Positions 61,355 through 64,000 of a stretch of DNA of 64,000 nucleotides are shown here, one piece after another. How positions within the stretch are numbered: position 1 is the first letter of the stretch; each line of letters opens with the position of its first letter. The notes beneath the pieces are model-generated. The model saw nothing but the letters and a program-made list of their open reading frames with translations. It was not told the origin of the DNA and searched no databases. The stretch comes from Hirudo medicinalis (Eukaryota; Annelida; Clitellata; Hirudinida; Hirudinidae). A program made the translations under genes and the position numbers. The stretch covers positions 62,001 to 126,000 of the forward strand of contig MPNW01000172.1 in assembly GCA_011800805.1 (NCBI GenBank), given 5' to 3'.

Positions 61355-64000
61355 ATGAGGACTGTGTTTATGGTTGCAGAAAAGCCATCATTGGCTTTAT
61401 CGTTGGCGAAAATTATAGGCAAAGGAGGAATAAATTCCCGGAAGGGTTTTAATGGAGCATGTTCTATTCATGAATTCGTCGCAAGATTTCCTCCGACAGG
61501 GGAACAAGCTCGGTTCAAATTCACTTCTGTTTGTGGACATGTCATGACTCTAGATTTTGTTGGAAAATATAATTCATGGGACAAAGTCGATCCTGTGAGT
61601 TTTTAATTTAGCAGGATTTATTACCAATGCCAGAAGAAATGTAATGCTATTCGTGCTTGTTAATGTATGCCGTTAACGCTAAGTTGACTATATAATCATT
61701 GCCTATTACTTAACTTACAAAACTTTTAGTGAAAGATATGCCTTCAATGTGAATAAGATGTCTTATTCAATAAGATTGCTTATGCAATCCAGGAAAATTG
61801 TATGCACAAAGGGTAGTACTTTAAATATTTTAATAATAAGAAATATAATTGCACTTTGGAAACTTATACAGGCTAATCATTTTCTTATAACTCTGGTTGA
61901 GTTTTTTTTTTTATTTAACTTCTTATTGAATCTATAGTTTTTAAATTTGATCAGATTGAACTGTTTGGTGCTCCTACAGTAAAAAAGGAAGCTGCACCAA
62001 ACTTAAAAATGCCACAATTTCTTCAGAAGGAAGTGAGTGCCTGTCCCAAAGCAAAGCTTAACTAAACACTTTGATCAAAAAAGATTGTTTTATTCACCCA
62101 AAATTCCTGCTTTTATTCAAGGCTGCAGGTTGTGACTTTTTGGTTTTGTGGTTGGATTGTGATAAAGAAGGAGAAAACATTTGCTTTGAAGTCATTGATT
62201 GTGTTTCTTCTGTGATGAAGAGAGGCAACCACAAGGTGAAAGAAGAGGATTTATTTAAGTTCTAAATGCAGTGAATGTTTTAATATGCGATTAGAAGTTT
62301 TATTTCCTTTAATATTTGATGCTTATTTTAAAGTAACAAGAAATTTTATACTGTGATCTCGATAAGAGGACCAGTCTGATTGAAAGATTGAGCCTTTTTA
62401 GACTCACCCCTGACTTATTTCTATTTTGTTTTCAATACTATGGTCAGCATACTGGCATTTTGCATATTTTATTTAATAAATTAATAATAAAAGTACAAAT
62501 TGGAAAATAATATGAAAGTTGAGTTGATATTGTCATTATTCAGTCCACATACAGGGCAAAGTTCAGCGCAATAACAGAAAGTGAGATCATGAAAGCCTTT
62601 AATAATCTTGGATTTCCAAATAAAAATGAGGCTCTGTCTGTGGATGCAAGACAGGAATTTGATCTGAGAGTTGGATGTGCCTTCACTCGATTCCAGACCA
62701 AGTTCTTTCAGGTTGGTAACCACACATGAATGGTCTCAGTTGGATTTTAGACGAATTATAATATAATATTATAAACATCACAATTGTTCATTTTAAGGGC
62801 AAATATGGGGATCTGGACAGCACATTGATATCTTTTGGGCCTTGTCAAACACCCACTCTCGGCTTTTGTGTTGAGAGACATGATATTATTCAAGCTTTCA
62901 AACCAGAACCCTATTGGGTTATAGTAGCAAAGGTTTTATTGTTTTTGATTATGTTGGATTTGGTAATGCGTTACGAAATTTAGGTTGCGACTAGGAAATC
63001 TTAACATATTTTGAAATAAAGGTTTATGTTGATGGAAAACTCATGTCCTTGGAGTGTGAAAGAGGACGAATTTTTGATAAAGAGGTTTCTCAGGTGCTTG
63101 CAGCTCAACTTAAGAAAGTTGAGAGTGCAAGGTATATTCACTTTCTAAGAAATTTCCATTTTCTAATAAATTTTAAAACATTATGTAACTTCAAGACTCT
63201 ACAAAATCGAAAAAGTCAAGAAAACTAAGTCAAAACCACTTGCTTTGAATACTGTTGAAATGCTCAAGGCTGCCAGTTCTGGTTTGGGTAAGGAAATCTC
63301 ACCTCAATTTTGTTGATTATGAATTGACTGCTTGATATAGAAATACATGGTTATTAAGGAATGGGACCTCATCATGCAATGCAACTGGCTGAAAAGCTCT
63401 ATGTCCAGGGCTACATCAGCTACCCCAGAACCGAAACCACAAGTTATCCCAGCAGTTTTGACCTGATGTGAGTCATTGAGGAAGATATTGCTAAACCTTT
63501 CAGTTGAATATCCATTCACACAAATGAAATCATAGAGGAACACTGAGAGACCACCAGAACAATCCAGTTTGGGGACAAGATGTTAGAAATCTACTATCTG
63601 AAGGCATTAGCCACCCAAGAAAGGGACAGGATGTGGGAGACCATCCACCTATCACCCCCATGAAGTCTGCTACAGAAGCAGAGTTAGGCCATGACCAATG
63701 GAGATTATATGACTACATTACTAGGCACTTTATAGCAACAGTTAGTTTTCAAAGTAGCATTCAAATTTCTACAACTCTGAAGTAATTAATACAATTGCAA
63801 TGGCTCTTCTAGCTCAGCAAAGATTGTACATATTTGTTGACAACATTTCACTTCTGGATTGAAGAGGAACATTTCACTTGTTCTGGTAAAACCCTTGTGG
63901 ATCAGGGTTTCACCGGCATCATGCCATGGCAAGGCATTGGCGATGATGAGGTGATGCCAACAGGATGCAAGGAAGGTGATGCTTGCAACATCAATGAGGT
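61355..64000 (+). CDS. TOP3B: DNA topoisomerase 3-beta, first 10 exons (runs off right edge)
   Basis: Type IA topoisomerase that passes single strands through a transient phosphotyrosine nick; TOP3B also acts on RNA with TDRD3. Exons: 61355-61594, 61955-62032, 62122-62235, 62544-62711, 62798-62932, 63022-63131, 63196-63287, 63359-63467, 63536-63740, 63813 onward; all phases agree, about 479 residues of roughly 860. The TOPRIM domain has the metal/acid residues in VAEKPSLA and [15 protein letters not shown]. The family block [26 protein letters not shown] and [17 protein letters not shown] follow. The active-site Tyr is in GYISYPRTE (about residue 334). [18 protein letters not shown] and TRHFIAT come next. 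The C-terminal zinc-finger/RGG region lies beyond the window. Intact so far. Confidence 0.97.

Overview
The window comes from an animal (metazoan) nuclear genome. Every gene is broken into many short exons by AT-rich GT-AG introns, some only 68-80 bp long, and the encoded proteins are animal families: nucleoredoxin, ceramide synthase, arfaptin, USP47, CWH43/PGAP2IP, a Reeler-DOMON protein, GAPR-1/GLIPR2, ABCG2, PIG-X and TOP3B. The DNA is strongly AT-rich and carries old transposons of several classes (piggyBac, Tc1/mariner, LINE, SINE, solo LTR). I read this as a compact-genome invertebrate but cannot place the phylum. Exon borders were set by hand from reading frame, GT/AG sites and remembered family sequence; no alignment program was run. 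Three single-N characters (6683, 34147, 58629) mark scaffold joins.

Layout. 1-1019 (-): 5' part of nucleoredoxin, running off the left edge. 2777-9456 (+): complete ceramide synthase, with a decayed piggyBac element in intron 7. 10871-12431 (-): arfaptin, convergent with ceramide synthase, carrying one apparent 1-nt deletion. 14661-26746 (+): complete 34-exon USP47, divergent from arfaptin, whose introns hold a dispersed repeat, a SINE and a Tc1-like relic. 27158-30992 (-): complete CWH43, convergent with USP47. 30993-38288: gene-poor repeat region (LINE pieces, a GAAT array, a GC-rich island, repeat copies). 38289-44247 (+): Reeler-DOMON membrane protein. 44862-50931 (+): GLIPR2-like CAP protein with a novel-looking C-terminal extension. 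52438-56610 (+): ABCG2-type half transporter with an apparent 1-nt insertion. 58130-58755: LINE relic and solo LTR. 59123-60140 (+): PIG-X. 61355-64000 (+): TOP3B, running off the right edge.

Functional links. Ceramide synthase, CWH43 and PIG-X all belong to ceramide/GPI-anchor metabolism, and the Reeler-DOMON protein ends in a GPI-signal-like hydrophobic tail. Animal gene order is usually not functional, so this is noted as a curiosity. I found no bacterial-type operon, CRISPR array, defence island or clearly new multi-gene system. The least ordinary items are the Reeler-DOMON architecture, the GLIPR2 C-terminal tail, the palindromic subterminal repeats of the piggyBac relic and an unexplained GC-rich island at about 32.33-32.44 kb.
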